Origin: Cricetomys ansorgei
Taxonomy: Eukaryota > Chordata > Mammalia > Rodentia > Nesomyidae
DNA: 64,000 nt
Assembly: GCA_026225945.1 (NCBI GenBank)
Contig: JAMJFZ010001815.1
Coordinates: 17,877,501 to 17,941,500, forward strand
Direction: 5' to 3'
Shown: in pieces, positions 23,291-35,456 of the stretch
Numbering within the stretch: the first letter of the stretch is position 1
Layout of the letters: the number at the start of each line of letters is the position of its first letter
Position numbers and translations under genes: made by a program
Notes under the pieces: model-generated
What the model was told of the DNA's origin: nothing
The model's input: only the letters and a program-made list of their open reading frames with translations
Databases searched by the model: none

Positions 23291-24680
23291 TTTTCCAAAA
23301 GACCTGAGTTGGCTGTGGAGTATAATTCCTGCAGTAAGCTCGCTCCCCTCTAAACTTCCTAATCTCTTTCCTCCCACTCATCAGTCCTGTTTCTTCTAAT
23401 CTTTCCAGACTGACCCACCTCAAGTATGTCTTTAATGTCTTTCTCTACTCAAACTTCTTAGCTAAATGCAGGCACCCCAGCCTGACAATCACAGACTGAG
23501 TTGTCCATGGTAGCTATTGCCAGAATTTCTATATGTCTCCTGCATCTCGGCCTGTACAAGGAATCTGGCCTGTGAGGCTTCCCTTTTATCAAGATTTAGG
23601 AAGAACATGAGATTCGTCCCTACTTGTTTGCAAACCATGAGGTTTGCCTGCTGCTGCTGTTCTGCATACTGCAATTATACTGAAGAAGACTGGTCAGAGG
23701 CAAAGGAAAGCTTATAACTTTCTGCAGGCATGGGAGCTAGAGTCCCAGCACTATTTCAGCCAGCTCTCTAGAAATGCCACTTCACACAGGTGACACGAAG
23801 AGGGCCATGTGATACCTGTGCTCAAAGTTACTGTGTTACCAGAGAGGCATGCTGATCATAGGACCTTTTATAATGGACTAGGATGATACATGTTCCTTCA
23901 TCCAGAAGACAGACATTATCTGTCTTGAAGACATGTTTGGGAAATACGATGATCAATACCCTGCTCATAGGCTGTGCCAAAGCATGACAAGCTCATTGAG
24001 AATTTTTCTCTCAACAACTTCCAGATTCTTCTGCCAGAATGGCACCCTCTTACGATTTGTTTCTACAATAGCTATCTGTCCAGAAGTCCATCTAAAATAA
24101 TTTGGCTGGATATTGCCTTTCTGTAGCCAGAAATACATTTTCCCTTGTATGAACGCTCACAACATTGTCCTTACATACCTCACCATTTTTTGCCAATCAT
24201 TTAGTGAGATAGATTGTTTGAAGATAGCTAGGATGATAATTTTTTATGTGTAGCGATAATCTTACTTAACACTGTTTCCAGTAATTAACATAGAAGATAC
24301 TCAGCCAACAGATAAATGATATAAAATTTAGTTACTTTCCAATAAGACTTACATACTATAGGTTGCTCACAGAAATTTACTTAGCAGACTTCCCAACCTT
24401 GGTAATTTTGATTTCAGCAATATGGAAAAAGAAAAAAAAACTATCTGACAATGGAGACTCAAAATGGAGAGAGATATGCACAGCGATGTACACAGGCAGG
24501 AAGTGGTCCTAAGGAGATACAGATAAAATAGGCTTGCAATTCACAACTCCCAAGATGAACTGTGTGTGACAGAAGAAAGAGTTGAGAGCTAAGAGAGTAG
24601 AGAAGCAAGTTAGGACCTGGAAAGTTGACATAGAGGGCAGATTTCTAAGGAAGGTAGCAGAAGCTAGCATTTCTAAAGAC
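23291..24680. other. Unique noncoding sequence
   Basis: No gene or repeat recognised. An A run lies at about 24428-24440. Confidence 0.45.
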
Positions 24681-24834
24681 CCTGGCATAGTGACACACAA
24701 CTTTAACCCCAGCACTGAGGAGGCAGAGGCAGCCTGACCTCTGTGAGTTAAAGGCCAGCATGGTCTACATAATTAGAGTTACATGGTGAGACCCTGTCTC
24801 AATCAATCAATAATAATAATAATAATAATAATAA
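24681..24834 (+). repeat. B1 SINE, sense, with (AAT)n tail
   Basis: CCTGGCATAGTGACACACAA, CTTTAACCCCAGCACTGAGG, CTCTGTGAGTTAAAGGCCAGC, TGGTGAGACCCTGTCTCAAT. The tail has become AATCAATCAA followed by an AAT array to 24834. Confidence 0.88.
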
Positions 24835-24837
24835 CAG

Positions 24838-26079
24838 CAACAACAAAAGATCCTAGGGTTATACTGAATTCTGAGCCACTGCAATATTATCATTTTGATT
24901 ATACAGTGGGATAATCTTTTAAATATATTTGTGTAAATTATATCATTTTCTTATAAAGTTATTTCAGTGATTCTCCCAGTCTTCCACATTGTTTTGCTCT
25001 TCCTTTGACCTGGGACTCTTTCTTCATCTGTAGATCATGTTCCCTTATTATTCTCATCAACAGTATTACCCCCACTCTATAAAGCAACCTAAGTGAGCTA
25101 TTCCTCCACTCCCTTAGAACCAAAGGAGTACGAAAACTAATTGGTTCTGACCAGTGGTAGCTGATACAAAATTAAACAACTAACTCCCAAACAAAAAACC
25201 GTAATTTGTAGCATGTGTCAGTTTTCCTGAGGTAAAAATCCATACTCTAGTTAATTTCAAACAACAAACTTAAGGCTTCAGAATGAAACAGTATCAGAAC
25301 GATTTTCCCAATTGACTCACAATTCCATATGAATTTACTCCAGTATATCACGTCACGAAATGATAAATAAACCTCAGTAAATCCTTGTTTTGAAAAACCG
25401 TTTCCTTGAAAACCTTCTAAATACTTTCTAGGCTGTTGTAGTAAAGTTCCATATTATTACCATGTGACTGGTACCCTCTACCCATATACCACTGTTTCAT
25501 ACCAACTAAACAATTTATAAGACAGAATAGCTTCCTCTTACATTTTGGAAGAGCGCTATTATTTTATGTTTTTATATATTTCTGTAAGTATATTCCTTTT
25601 ATTTTGCCATAGTTTGGTTAAATTTGAGATTACTTAGTGTATTTTGAATTGCCATAATATAAAAGCCTCTTGACTTGATTTCAAATTGAAAGAGTGCAAA
25701 TGAAACAGAAAAGCTTCAAGTAGTTAGTGCCTCGTTGCCCTACAGGACACATGCTGATTTGGAATTATCTTGGTACTTTCTTTCTTTCTTTTTGCTTTCT
25801 TTGTTTTTTTTGTTATAAGTGCTTCTCTTTATAAGTAATAAGGACTCTGAACTCAAAAAGTAGAGTGCTTCAGGTCTTGAGGAAACCTCCACTTCTTCAA
25901 ATTCCAATTTGTAAAAGACTCCAATAACTTTCAAGTGCTGAATGCTATAGACCCAAGATTTTGGTATAGAGATCCTTAACAAAGTGCATGCAAAACACTA
26001 AAAACTCTTCAAAAGGACATACAGAAATTGCTGATTCTACATTTTTATGATTCTGCAATTAAGAATATGTGATGATATG
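24838..26079. other. Unique noncoding sequence
   Basis: No gene or repeat recognised. T/C-rich tract (CTTTCTTTCTTTCTTTTTGC) at about 25779-25810. Confidence 0.45.
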
Positions 26080-26397
26080 GCTGCTTAACGCAGTATTTAT
26101 ATGGATATAGGACTCCTAACAGTGGGAGTGGGGGTATCTCTGACTGTTTTGCCTGCTCTTAGAAACCTTTTCCTCCTACTGGGTTGCCTTGCCCAGCCTT
26201 GTTATGAGGGTCTGTGCCTAGTCTTACAGTATCTTGTTATGTCATATTCAGTTGATATCCCTGGGAGGTCTGCTCTTTTCTTAAGGGAAACGGAGGGAAA
26301 GTGGATCTGGTGGAAAGGGGAGGTATGGGAGACTGGGAGGAATGGAAGGAGGAAAACTGTGGTCAGGATATAGTGTATGACAGAAGAATAAATAAAT

Positions 26398-26402
<5 letters not shown>
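26080..26402 (+). repeat. Rodent LINE-1 3' end, sense
   Basis: The sequence follows the 3' UTR and purine-rich tail of Lx-type rodent L1: GGACTCCTAACAGTGGGAGT, CTCCTACTGGGTTGCCTTGCC, TTGATATCCCTGGGAGG, TTAAGGGAAACGGAGGGAAA, GGGAGACTGGGAGGAATGGA, ending AGAAGAATAAATAAATAAA. It is a 5'-truncated copy with only the last ~300 bp. The 42280-42640 segment is the same kind of end in the opposite orientation. Confidence 0.85.

Positions 26403-26458
<56 letters not shown>
26403..26458. repeat. (AT)n(GT)n compound microsatellite
   Basis: About 19 AT units (26404-26441) followed by about 9 GT units to 26458, grown from the poly(A) tail of the L1 end. Overlapping minus frames here translate it as Tyr-Ile and Thr-His repeats and are artefacts. 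Confidence 0.97.
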
Positions 26459-26535
26459 AGAGAAAACACAGAAAAAAGAATGACACATGGAAAGTAAAAG
26501 TAAATACATATTTTAAATGTTTTAAAATTTTTAAA

Positions 26536-26756
26536 TGTTTCGTATATATAAAGAGCGAGAGATTATACGTATATTCTAATATATTCTCTCTATATAGATA
26601 TCTATAACTAGATACAGATACATAAGTATAGATATAACTATATATAGTATATATAACTATAGATAACTATAGATAAAACTATATAAAGAATATATTTCTA
26701 ATATATTATATATATTCATATATTCATATATATATATATATATATATGAATATGTT
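26536..26756. repeat. TATA/GATA-rich low-complexity block with a 34-bp palindrome
   Basis: Degenerate ATAT/ACTATAGATA repeats fill about 26536-26715. A perfect palindrome lies at 26720-26753, with ATATTC and GAATAT ends around an alternating AT core. Confidence 0.9.
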
Positions 26757-27634
26757 TGCATCAGAGTTTTCTGAAACACTACAGACTTGGAAAGATATGA
26801 ATGAAAATAAACTTCATAGGAATGAGTAAACTCATTTTTAAGAAAGAAAACATCTTAGTAAGATATCTTATGCTTCTAACTAAAAATTGTGGCCTAAATC
26901 TTCCCTGCATTATGTGAAAAATTAGATGTTGCAATAGTTTTATAGCAACTGAAATAAAAACAAGCCCTGCAAACTTGATGCATAACAACTATGAAATGTG
27001 CTATGCTGCGTAGACAGCAGAGGGGTAAGCATTTTCAATTTTCATAACTTAAGTAAGAGTGGAGGCTGCTGACCTTTCTATTCTTCTCCCCAGCAAAGAA
27101 ATAGATTGATCAGCTTCACAGTTCCACTGTCTCTAGCTGTGGTGTGTCATGACTGAAATCAGTGGTTCTCTGAAGGTCCACCTATTACAAAGAAATCGGT
27201 TCCCATCTGCTGACTGCAAGCACCATTTCCATCATCTGGCACACACTGCTGTGAGAAGCCAACAGATGGGTGTGACAGTTTGCCTATTCTCATCGAAATA
27301 GAGAAAAAAATTGGAAGCGTATTTTCTTCCACCCAAATAAAAAAACAAACCACCCCCTTTATAGTTACCACCACAACCACCAACTCTTCCATAAAAAGAA
27401 CATAGTAAGACTAATTTAAAGTAAAATACTGAGAGAATACATCTGTAGTTTGTTCATGTGTACTATTTGTACCTGGGATTTTCTGTTAAAAGTTGGGCCT
27501 CTCAAATATTTGTAACATGCACAAGTAGTATTGTTTGCATCTTTATTTAGGTTGCAAACTGGCTTGAGTCTGCTGACCTCCTAAAGACATTTGACTTTAT
27601 TTTTACTTTTAAAAGATTTTAGCTTACTTGGTTT

Positions 27635-27637
<3 letters not shown>
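26757..27637. other. Unique noncoding sequence
   Basis: No gene or repeat recognised. Confidence 0.45.

Positions 27638-27676
<39 letters not shown>
27638..27676. repeat. (AT)n microsatellite
   Basis: About 19 uninterrupted AT units. Confidence 0.97.
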
Positions 27677-27681
<5 letters not shown>

Positions 27682-28004
27682 AAAGATAAAAGATGCTTTC
27701 ATATGAACTTAGATGAAAATCTCATACTGAATGGGAAAGTACTGAAAATGAAGGTGTTTTGATAATTATCCTTATTACCCCAAATTCATAGTTTTAATGG
27801 TGTACATGTGTTAGAATAGAGAATAATGTTTTAAATGTTATTTAAAATTACATAAGAATTTATTTTTTTAATATCTGGTTTGAATTGTTTCATTCAAAGT
27901 CAAAGGAAGGGAAGAATGCTGTCTGTAATTTTCTTTTAAACTTGCAGAGAGATCTGTGTATTATATATACATAGGATAAGACCTGCCGAATGGTTTGGAT
28001 ACTT

Positions 28005-28232
28005 TTTTAAAGGATTTATTTTATTTTGTTTGTGTGCGTGTGTGTGCGTGTGTGTGTGCATCGATGTGCATGTGTGTAAGTACCCATGGAGGCTAGCAGA
28101 GGGCATTGGATGCCCTGGAGCTGGAGTTACAGGTAGTTTTGAGGTGCCATGGATGGGTGCCCTTGGAAACTAAACTCTTGGTTCTTTGCAAGAGCTACAA
28201 GTGCTCTTAACTACACCTCTTCAGCCTGGTGA
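28005..28232 (-). repeat. B3 SINE, antisense, with (TG)n
   Basis: The plus strand reads AAAGGATTTATTTTATTTTG, a (TG)n/TGCG stretch, GAGGCTAGCAGAGGGCATTGG, CCTGGAGCTGGAGTTACAGG, GTGCCCTTGGAAACTAAACTC, TTGCAAGAGCTACAAGTGCTC and ACACCTCTTCAGCC. That is an inverted B3 from its A-tail back to its tRNA-like head. Confidence 0.88.
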
Positions 28233-29928
28233 TTCTTTGGTTTTGGTTTCAGTTTTTAATTTAACATTACATAAGTCCTTTTCATATTTTCTAAGCTAGT
28301 CTTCAAATTGCTTATTTTGAGAAATGACTTGCATATGGAAAAAACACAAAAATAAACACAGTTTGAATTGTTTGGGGTAAAAAAAAAATTAATGAAAATT
28401 CTGAACCCAACAGTTTCAGTATATGTATAACTGCCTTCTCTAGCCCTATTATTGATGAAATACAGGTAACCTGGCTAGAACAGAGAACAATAGAACACAA
28501 CAACTCATCTTGCAGATTTACAGATGTTTATACGTGGGCATATTGCTTACAGTTGTTGACTATAGTTCCTGCCCATGGGGCTGCTAGAATAACATGTGAG
28601 CCCACACATATCTTTCATGAAACAAAATCTACTGTGTAACTGCAGTGCCAGTGTAGACCAGATCCAGGAACATTTTCACACAGAACATAACATAGCACAT
28701 CCATCCAAGTATTAGTACACTTTTTTGTACAACTGCTTTCATTTCAATCTTCCACCATTCACACTACATGCCCTCTGAAGAGAGAAATGCTTTCTGAACT
28801 CTTAAAAGAACACATACGTTCTTATCACTTCTTTTACAAGGGACGTACATTGATCTTATTTCAGGTTGCTGTATTTAGGTCTCAATTCCTGTGATTGAAG
28901 GAAATAAAATATGTGTATGCACCTTATCTTTCAAAGGCAGGCCTTTCTTATCATTGACTTTTAAATTGTGAAAAATACAAGATGACTTCTGTACCAACTG
29001 AGAAGCAATTAGCATATTGTGAATTCCAAATGTTAAATGACAGACTTACACAAGAGTCAGACAGCAAATGCATTTGAAAGCATGTCTCCAATGAAATATT
29101 TGTGGTTTAGGTCTGTGCTTTAGTTATGAACATTAAGTAAGGATGGGCAAAAAGGTCCAAAGTGACCCAACTGAGGAACAGAAAGGGAAGCAGAGCTCTA
29201 GGTTTAAAACCATATGAGGTACAAGAGAGATAGGTACAGCGAGGAACAGATAAACAGCTCCTTGGTGAAGACTTCTGCTGACCTACAAAATTGAGCAAAG
29301 TTTGCTTGGAGGGCAAAGAAACTGAGTATCCTACAGTGGGCTTTCAAGTAACTCTTCAAACACGTTACCAAATGAAACAGCAGAATCAATCCTCTTTTAC
29401 CTTACAACACTTTACTGACCAAATGGAATTTAAATTTTTATCTTTGTCATTGGCAGTAACTTCAGTAAAAGACACCATTCTGGCTTTTACCAGAACCAAA
29501 GTGAATTTCATTCCTCTGAAAAGCCAAAAGCAGTGTTCAGAAGAGTTTTAAATATATGAGTGCAGATACTTGTATAAGATTAAGTTCTGTCTAATGCTGG
29601 GATATTGAATCCCATGTATACAATTGAATTGATTCTTCAATATTTAGAATAAGCCATGGGACAATGACTAGGATGCTAAATGCTATAATTTAAATATAAT
29701 CACTTCTTTTCATTTACTTTCCTTAGTTTCTAAAAATGAAAGGATCTCGAACACAATACAATATTTACATTAATACTGTGTATATGTATGTGAGGAGTGC
29801 GGGTGAGGGAGAAGGACTGGAGAGAATATAACCAGCTTTGCTTTTAATCTTCTAAGTAATCATTGTTTTTAATTGAAATGTTTACTATAGAGTAAGGCTT
29901 TGCCAAAGAGAAGCCTCTCCCCTTTGTG
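28233..29928. other. Unique noncoding sequence
   Basis: No gene or repeat recognised. The 86-codon plus frame at 29291-29551 and the minus frames around 29107-29389 have no recognisable motif. Confidence 0.45.
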
Positions 29929-30410
29929 GTTGCATGCTACTTGGACTTGTGGGAACAGCTTGGAGGGAGGTATATAAGAGAGAAACTGACAGTTGAAATG
30001 ACAGTTACAGGACAACGAAAGAGAGAGCACAAAAGCTGATGACAGGGAAAACCGGCAGAAATAAGTCTGGTAACGAAGCAAGCAGAAATAAAGGGGACTA
30101 ATTTGGGGTTTAGAAAAGTTACAATTTAGATCTTTCTCAGTAATTGCAGTGCTGGGAGAAGCTGAACCGGAGTAGGTTAGAGTTAGTTCAGTTCCCCAGG
30201 CTTAAACAGATTAAGATAGCCAGAAAAGGGTTGTAAAGGTTTCCCTTTCCTTCCCTTTCCTTTTCTTCCTAACCCTATGAACTAACTGAACTTTAAAACC
30301 CTTACAAGTTAGAAATCTAGCAGCTGGGAACAGAGGGGCGAGTCAAGTTGCCAGTGAGAAAGAGTAACAGCACCTTTTGAGAGCCCAGATTCAAATGGCA
30401 GAAAACAGCC
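29929..30410 (+). promoter_or_regulatory. TATA-box-bearing, purine-rich block; possible old LTR or promoter
   Basis: GGGAGGTATATAAGAGAGAA places a good TATA box at about 29970-29977. It is followed by purine-rich sequence (GAAAGAGAGAGCACAAAAGC), an AATAAA at 30087-30092 and a pyrimidine tract (TTTCCCTTTCCTTCCCTTTC, about 30240-30268). A TATA box followed by AATAAA about 115 bp on is the spacing of an LTR U3/R boundary. No family is recognised and no ends are visible, so LTR or cryptic promoter is inference. Confidence 0.3.
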
Positions 30411-31239
30411 ACATCTTTAACCTCTTTTAAAATGAAAAACTGGTACATTTTAAATGCCTTTTACAGTTTACCAGTAATATGAAATCTGAAGAGTAAAGGG
30501 CAATGGGTAAGAATTTTTCCAGACACGGAGTTTTATTGAAGAACAAACATCTTTTGTTTGCATGAGGTATCTACTGATGTACTAAAGTTATAACGGACCA
30601 TCTGCATAATGATAAATATCTGACAGGATTAATAGCCAATAGACCATATTAGACCAGGTATTTATTAAATGATAGTTTCATTGAAAATGAAATTCAGATA
30701 GTGATGTACTTTCCATGATGATGTCATTTACTACTATTCACACTGTGGCTTATCATCCTCTTTGGAGAGATTATTTGATAAATTTCTTTCCTGGAGCTCA
30801 GCTAACTGAAAAGCAGAATGAGAATCAGATCCCGTTTCAGCACAATTTGGAGAAACATGTTTTCTATGTAGCCGTTCACAGTATATGGTCTTACAAGAGC
30901 TCACTTTTCTATGAGCTTTCCCAAACTTCTGACAAAGAAGGCACTTGAGACTAGAAACACAGTAGTGAGAAAGTAAAGAAGCAGCTAGAGATGCCACAGG
31001 AGGTAGACATCAGTTTATCACTCAGATCTGCTTACCCTGACAGTCCTGAAATCACCTATTATGATGAAGGACCAGGAGGATCTCAAGACTCTTTAATTTG
31101 TGCTCATTCATAAGTAATTTATTATGTAGGTTGTCCAGGCATGAACATGTGATTTGTTGATGAAAGATTCTGATTGTCTATAGACATTATTTGGAGATGT
31201 GATTTTTTTTTTAAAGGATAGCACAGAGGAATAGCCCTG
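30411..31239. other. Unique noncoding sequence
   Basis: No gene recognised. Overlapping frames at 30715-30948 (plus) and 30734-30997 (minus) cannot both be real and carry no motif. Confidence 0.45.
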
Positions 31240-32095
31240 TGTGAAAGCTATGGTCTACATTCCAGGGGCTACATTCAGAGGCCTGTGTAGTCTGGATGGA
31301 ATGTAGACACACCTTTAATCCAGTATTCAGAAGGCAGTGATGGTTCAGGCCTTCAATCCCTAGAAAAAAAGTCAATGGAATCAGACACAGGAAGCAGAAC
31401 TCAGAAGGATTCAGTGTCATGCAAGAAGTGATGTCAGAGTTGAGTCAGAGTGAATGGCAGACAAAGTGACTAATCACAGAGTTAGCAGAATAAGGACATG
31501 CCCAACTCTCACAAGAAAAAAAACAGGCTCTCAGCTGAGATAAGGAGAGGTACGTAGGAGTTAGGGCAGGCAATTGAAGCAGTCAGTAATAGAAGACAGT
31601 TGAGAAGCAAGATGACAAGTCAGGTGAGAACCAGGCTGGACAGAGTCAGTTGAGGAACAGTTAACAGAGTAAGTTGAAGAGTCAGAACTGGAAGAAGTTA
31701 CAGAGCAGTTGCAGGACAGTTAGAGAGGCAGGATGGAACAGTGAGAGTTCAGGGAGAGACACAGCAGAACTCAGCAGAAGGAGCCCAGAACACAGAGTAA
31801 ATTGAACCAGAAGAGCAAGAGTTCAAAAGGAGCTAGCCATAGTGGCTCAGTCAACAGTAGGTCTTGGAAGACACTGAAGCCTTCTAGGTCTTGGCTAGCA
31901 GTTTAAATGTTCTAGATTTTATGAAGGATGAAGCCTTCCAGTTCAAGGATTAAAAGAAGATTGTAAAGAGGCTGAAATGTTCGTGTTCCAGGGCACCAGG
32001 CTAAACTGGTGATTTAATTAGACAAAAGAATAAACTGTCCTTTTCCCCAACCAAAGACTCCATCAGGGTGAATCTACATCTACAACTACAGGATA
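31240..32095 (+). mobile_element. Probable rodent endogenous-retrovirus solo LTR with B1-like segment
   Basis: The order is typical of a group of rodent LTRs. First comes a B1-like phrase (ACACACCTTTAATCCAGTATTCAGAAGGCAG, 31309-31339). Then a long purine-rich stretch of degenerate CAGTTGAGAAG/GACAGTTAGAG words follows (about 31540-31815), and then AATAAA at 32029-32034 with CTGTCCTTTTCCCC after it. No gag, pol or env frame is present. The ends and family name are not determined. Confidence 0.45.
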
Positions 32096-33559
32096 GTTTC
32101 TTGAACTTCTTACATAGCTGTTCTATAATTATTTTTGTGCTATTTTTATGTGGAGAATAAAATAAGGCCTTGAACCATGAAATAGTTGTTCTAGCTGAGC
32201 TAAATAGTTATGTGTGCATTTTGCCTATAGCATAGGCATATAGAAAAAGGAGTGAGTAGTCTCCTATGAGATATAATTAGCTCTGAAATTATTTTCCATG
32301 AAACATACATGGTGTTTTCATTATGTCTCCTATCTAGAGCTTCTTATCTAAGTTATATCCTATGACTTTCTACTATAGACACATTTTTTTTGTTCCAACT
32401 TCATATTCAAGGCCTTAAGAATGAAGACAAAGGGCCATGAAACTAACTTTCAAATAAATAATGTATGGCTTTAAAGTATATTTTTAATTATTTTAATTAT
32501 GATTGATGAATTTTCTTAGAATGTGCATATTTGAAGAACCCATTTGTTTCCAGTCTTCACTGGGTTCCACAAATAATTAAATGTAATTATAAGTACCTCT
32601 CCATATGTAGTAAACTAAAGATTTACAGCCTATGTGTAAGAATATAAAATAAAAAAATATCACAAACTCTTTGGTATTTTATAGTCAAAGACAAAATTTA
32701 AACTTAATTGAAAAGGAGTATGCCCATGTTCTTTCTCCACAGATACACTCTGTGACATATCCTTTGAGTTTCTTCTGGAACACTGTGTGTACTTCCTTTT
32801 GGAAGCCAAAGTACAGTTTCACAATTTGGAGATACTGCATGAATGTCAGAAACTGCTAAATTCATTAGCATCCTCTTTTCTCTGGTGAATCAGAATAGGA
32901 ATTTGTGAGATCATCAGTTTACATCGTGGTTCTCTGAGCTGGTTGCACTGCAACTGACTCCTCACCTAAGGATTATTACTATTTTATCTTCAACTCAGTG
33001 TTGAACCGGCCTTTCTCATGTGGAGCATTCCTACCACTGTCTGTCCTCAGCGGTGCTGTTCCACATTAAAGGCTTTGCACCAGCAATGAAAGATTTCAGG
33101 ATTCATTACTGACACCTCTCAAAAAGATGAGCATGTATTTGTTGTTACTGCTATGTGAGGTATTCTGAGGAAATATTAATATATTAATATAATCAGGGTC
33201 TGCACACATTAATACTCACATTCATTCCTTTGGAGAATTCTCTTCTCCGTTTTTATTTTTATCTGCGATGGGAAAAAAAATGCCATCTAACTCAATATGG
33301 CTGTCCTTATGGATTTTCTCAGAATTTTAAACAGGGACATCTATTATAATTTAAGTCAATTTCTTCTACAATGAATCAGCAGTTGACCTTAGACTATTCA
33401 TCAATAAAATTCGACTGTCTTTACTTTGTAAGATACATGCAATATGTTGAATTTAATTTACTAATTATAATGTAACTGTGATAGGAAAGAAAAGTCCCAC
33501 TGTAGCCATAATGTCTCATATTTATATGATGCTGTTGGATTTACAACAGCTTTCCTGTA
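32096..33559. other. Unique noncoding sequence
   Basis: No gene or repeat recognised. ATATTAAT words repeat at about 33173-33191. Confidence 0.45.
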
Positions 33560-33800
33560 CTTTATTCCATCTGATCATTATTTCTGTCAACAAGTATACT
33601 TACTCATTAGAAGTGAGATAACAGCTTCCTACTGTCATGAACTGATTCAAGATTTCACAGCCTTGTTGAACCCTAGGCTTGAATCAAGATTTCACAGCCT
33701 TGTTGAACCCTAGGCTTGAATCAAGATTTCACAGCCTTGTTGAACCCTAGGCTTGAATCCATGGCTTCTCACTTTTGCTTCGGTGTTTTTTGCATACCAC
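33560..33800 (-). repeat. MIR-like SINE, antisense, carrying a tandem triplication
   Basis: The phrases AGAAGTGAGATAACAGCTTC, ATTTCACAGCCTTGTTGAAC and AGGCTTGAATCCATGGCTTCTCAC follow inverted MIR (GAGGAAACTGAGGC, AGGTCACACAGCTAG, GGATTCGAACCCAGG, CTGACTCC). The central part is repeated three times, listed separately. Strongly diverged. Confidence 0.5.
33644..33754. repeat. 37-bp tandem repeat, three copies
   Basis: Copies at 33644-33680, 33681-33717 and 33718-33754. Copies 2 and 3 are identical; copy 1 differs only at its third base (GAT versus GAA). Each copy starts GAATCAAGATTTCACAG and ends CCCTAGGCTT. Confidence 0.98.
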
Positions 33801-35233
33801 CTTGTGTCTTCTACTCATAACCAATCACTATGATTCAAACTTTAAATAATTTGAGATATTTTTTCACATATAAATAAATTTATTTCTAGATAGATGGCTA
33901 AGAAGTCATAGCCTTTGTCTGAAATCCATTCAAATAATGGAAATTTAGACCAATTGTTTTTTTTTTTCCTTGACCAATATAATACAGTCATATTGGGCTG
34001 GCATTCCAAATTAGCATTAGTATTAAAAATTAAAAACAATCAATTATAGTGTAGTAAAATAAGGAAGTAACTCTAATATGTTACTTTTATATGATTCATA
34101 ATAATAGCAATATGATAATGCATTGTGGTTTCATCACAGACGCTGTAGCATGTAATTGAAATAACTACTTCATGCTTTCATTAGCTTGTCGTGTGATATA
34201 TACCCAACAGAGAAAATTTGGGGTATCCTAAGCACACTGGAAATACACTGTGATTTACTGGACAACTTGTCACACTCCAGTTACTGTGTACTTGCTGTGT
34301 ACCATAGCTTACTGTGTCTGGACTGTGACAAAGAAATACAAATTAAATGAAGACAGTGGGAGGATAATAGAAACAGTGAAGAAACAATTTCCATACACTG
34401 AGTGTTTGATTGGATCGATCAGTACTAATAGTTTGGAAAGAAAGATGTAAGCCATTATGGGTAGCTATGAATTAACACTTCTAGGCATTAACTCCAACCT
34501 AAGTTGATATAGGGAAGTGAAAACTAGATTAAAAGAGAGTCCTGGAAGAACAAGTTTTCAGGCAATCTCCTGGTGACCTAAGAATCCTTAGCCATAGTCC
34601 TTACCCTCATAAATTTTATCCTGTGAGTTTTCTCTCACTGATCTTATAACCAATAATAAATGACCAAAACTTTGAATCTTTGTGTGTGGGGGGCGGGGGG
34701 TGTTTTCCTTACTGCCACATAGGTAAAGCTAGGCTATTGATTTCTTCGGGTGTATTATACAAATCTCTTGTGAGCGCTCACTTCCATTTTTTTTTTTTTT
34801 TTATTTCATTCTCAATGCTAGTGACTGAGACACAGTCCTGGCCTTTCTAAGCCAGCACTAACTACCAGTGAGCTACATCACTTGCTTACATCTAAGCAGT
34901 CAGAAATCTCTCTAAGTACACTTTGAGATTTTTGCTGTGTATATTCTTCAGGAGTTTTCACTCTACAACATATTGCATCCCCTTCAGTTAGTGCTAAGGG
35001 AAAAATATTATTATCCATGTGTGTTTTGCACCTGTTCTCCTGTCGTATCCATTCAAATACCTGTTTTTATAAAGTTTTCCTCTTCCGGTATTTCTTACTC
35101 TTCGTACTGCTGTTTGCAAATCTTCAAACTAGTAAGTTCTACCTCATTTTTTTTCTATCTTGTTTCTGCATTAATTATTGGGGAATGCTATAAACTCCCG
35201 AATCAAAATTAAATGAGGATTCGTTTTCACGTT
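33801..35233. other. Unique noncoding sequence with G-run and poly-T
   Basis: No gene recognised. G6-C-G6 at 34688-34700 could form a G-quadruplex. A T run lies at about 34788-34802. Confidence 0.5.
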
Positions 35234-35456
35234 TAAAGATTTATTTTATTTTTAATCAGGTGTGTATAGAGAGAGATGAAAATGGAATATTAGGATGATA
35301 GTGCCAGTGACCACAGAGTTGAGAATTGGGTGTCAGACCTCTTGGAGCTGGAGTTAAAGGTAGTTGTGAGCTACCTAATGTGGGTACTGCAAGCTGAACA
35401 TAGGTCCTCTGCGAGTCCTATGCACTCTTCACTGATGAGCCTTCTCTCCAGCTTTC
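35234..35456 (-). repeat. B3 SINE, antisense, diverged
   Basis: The plus strand reads TAAAGATTTATTTTATTTTT, CCTCTTGGAGCTGGAGTTAAAGG, TGTGAGCTACCTAATGTGGG, AGGTCCTCTGCGAGTCCTATG, CACTCTTCACTGATGAGCC, TCTCCAGC. This is an inverted B3 from tail to tRNA-like head. Confidence 0.85.

Noticed and set aside
26202..26486. Minus frames with Thr-His and Tyr-Ile repeats
   Set aside because: Translation of the (AT)n(GT)n microsatellite.
30715..30997. Opposed 77- and 87-codon frames
   Set aside because: Mutually overlapping, no motif, not supportable.
33644..33754. CRISPR-like array
   Set aside because: The 37-bp copies are directly adjacent with no spacers, in a rodent genome; an ordinary tandem repeat.
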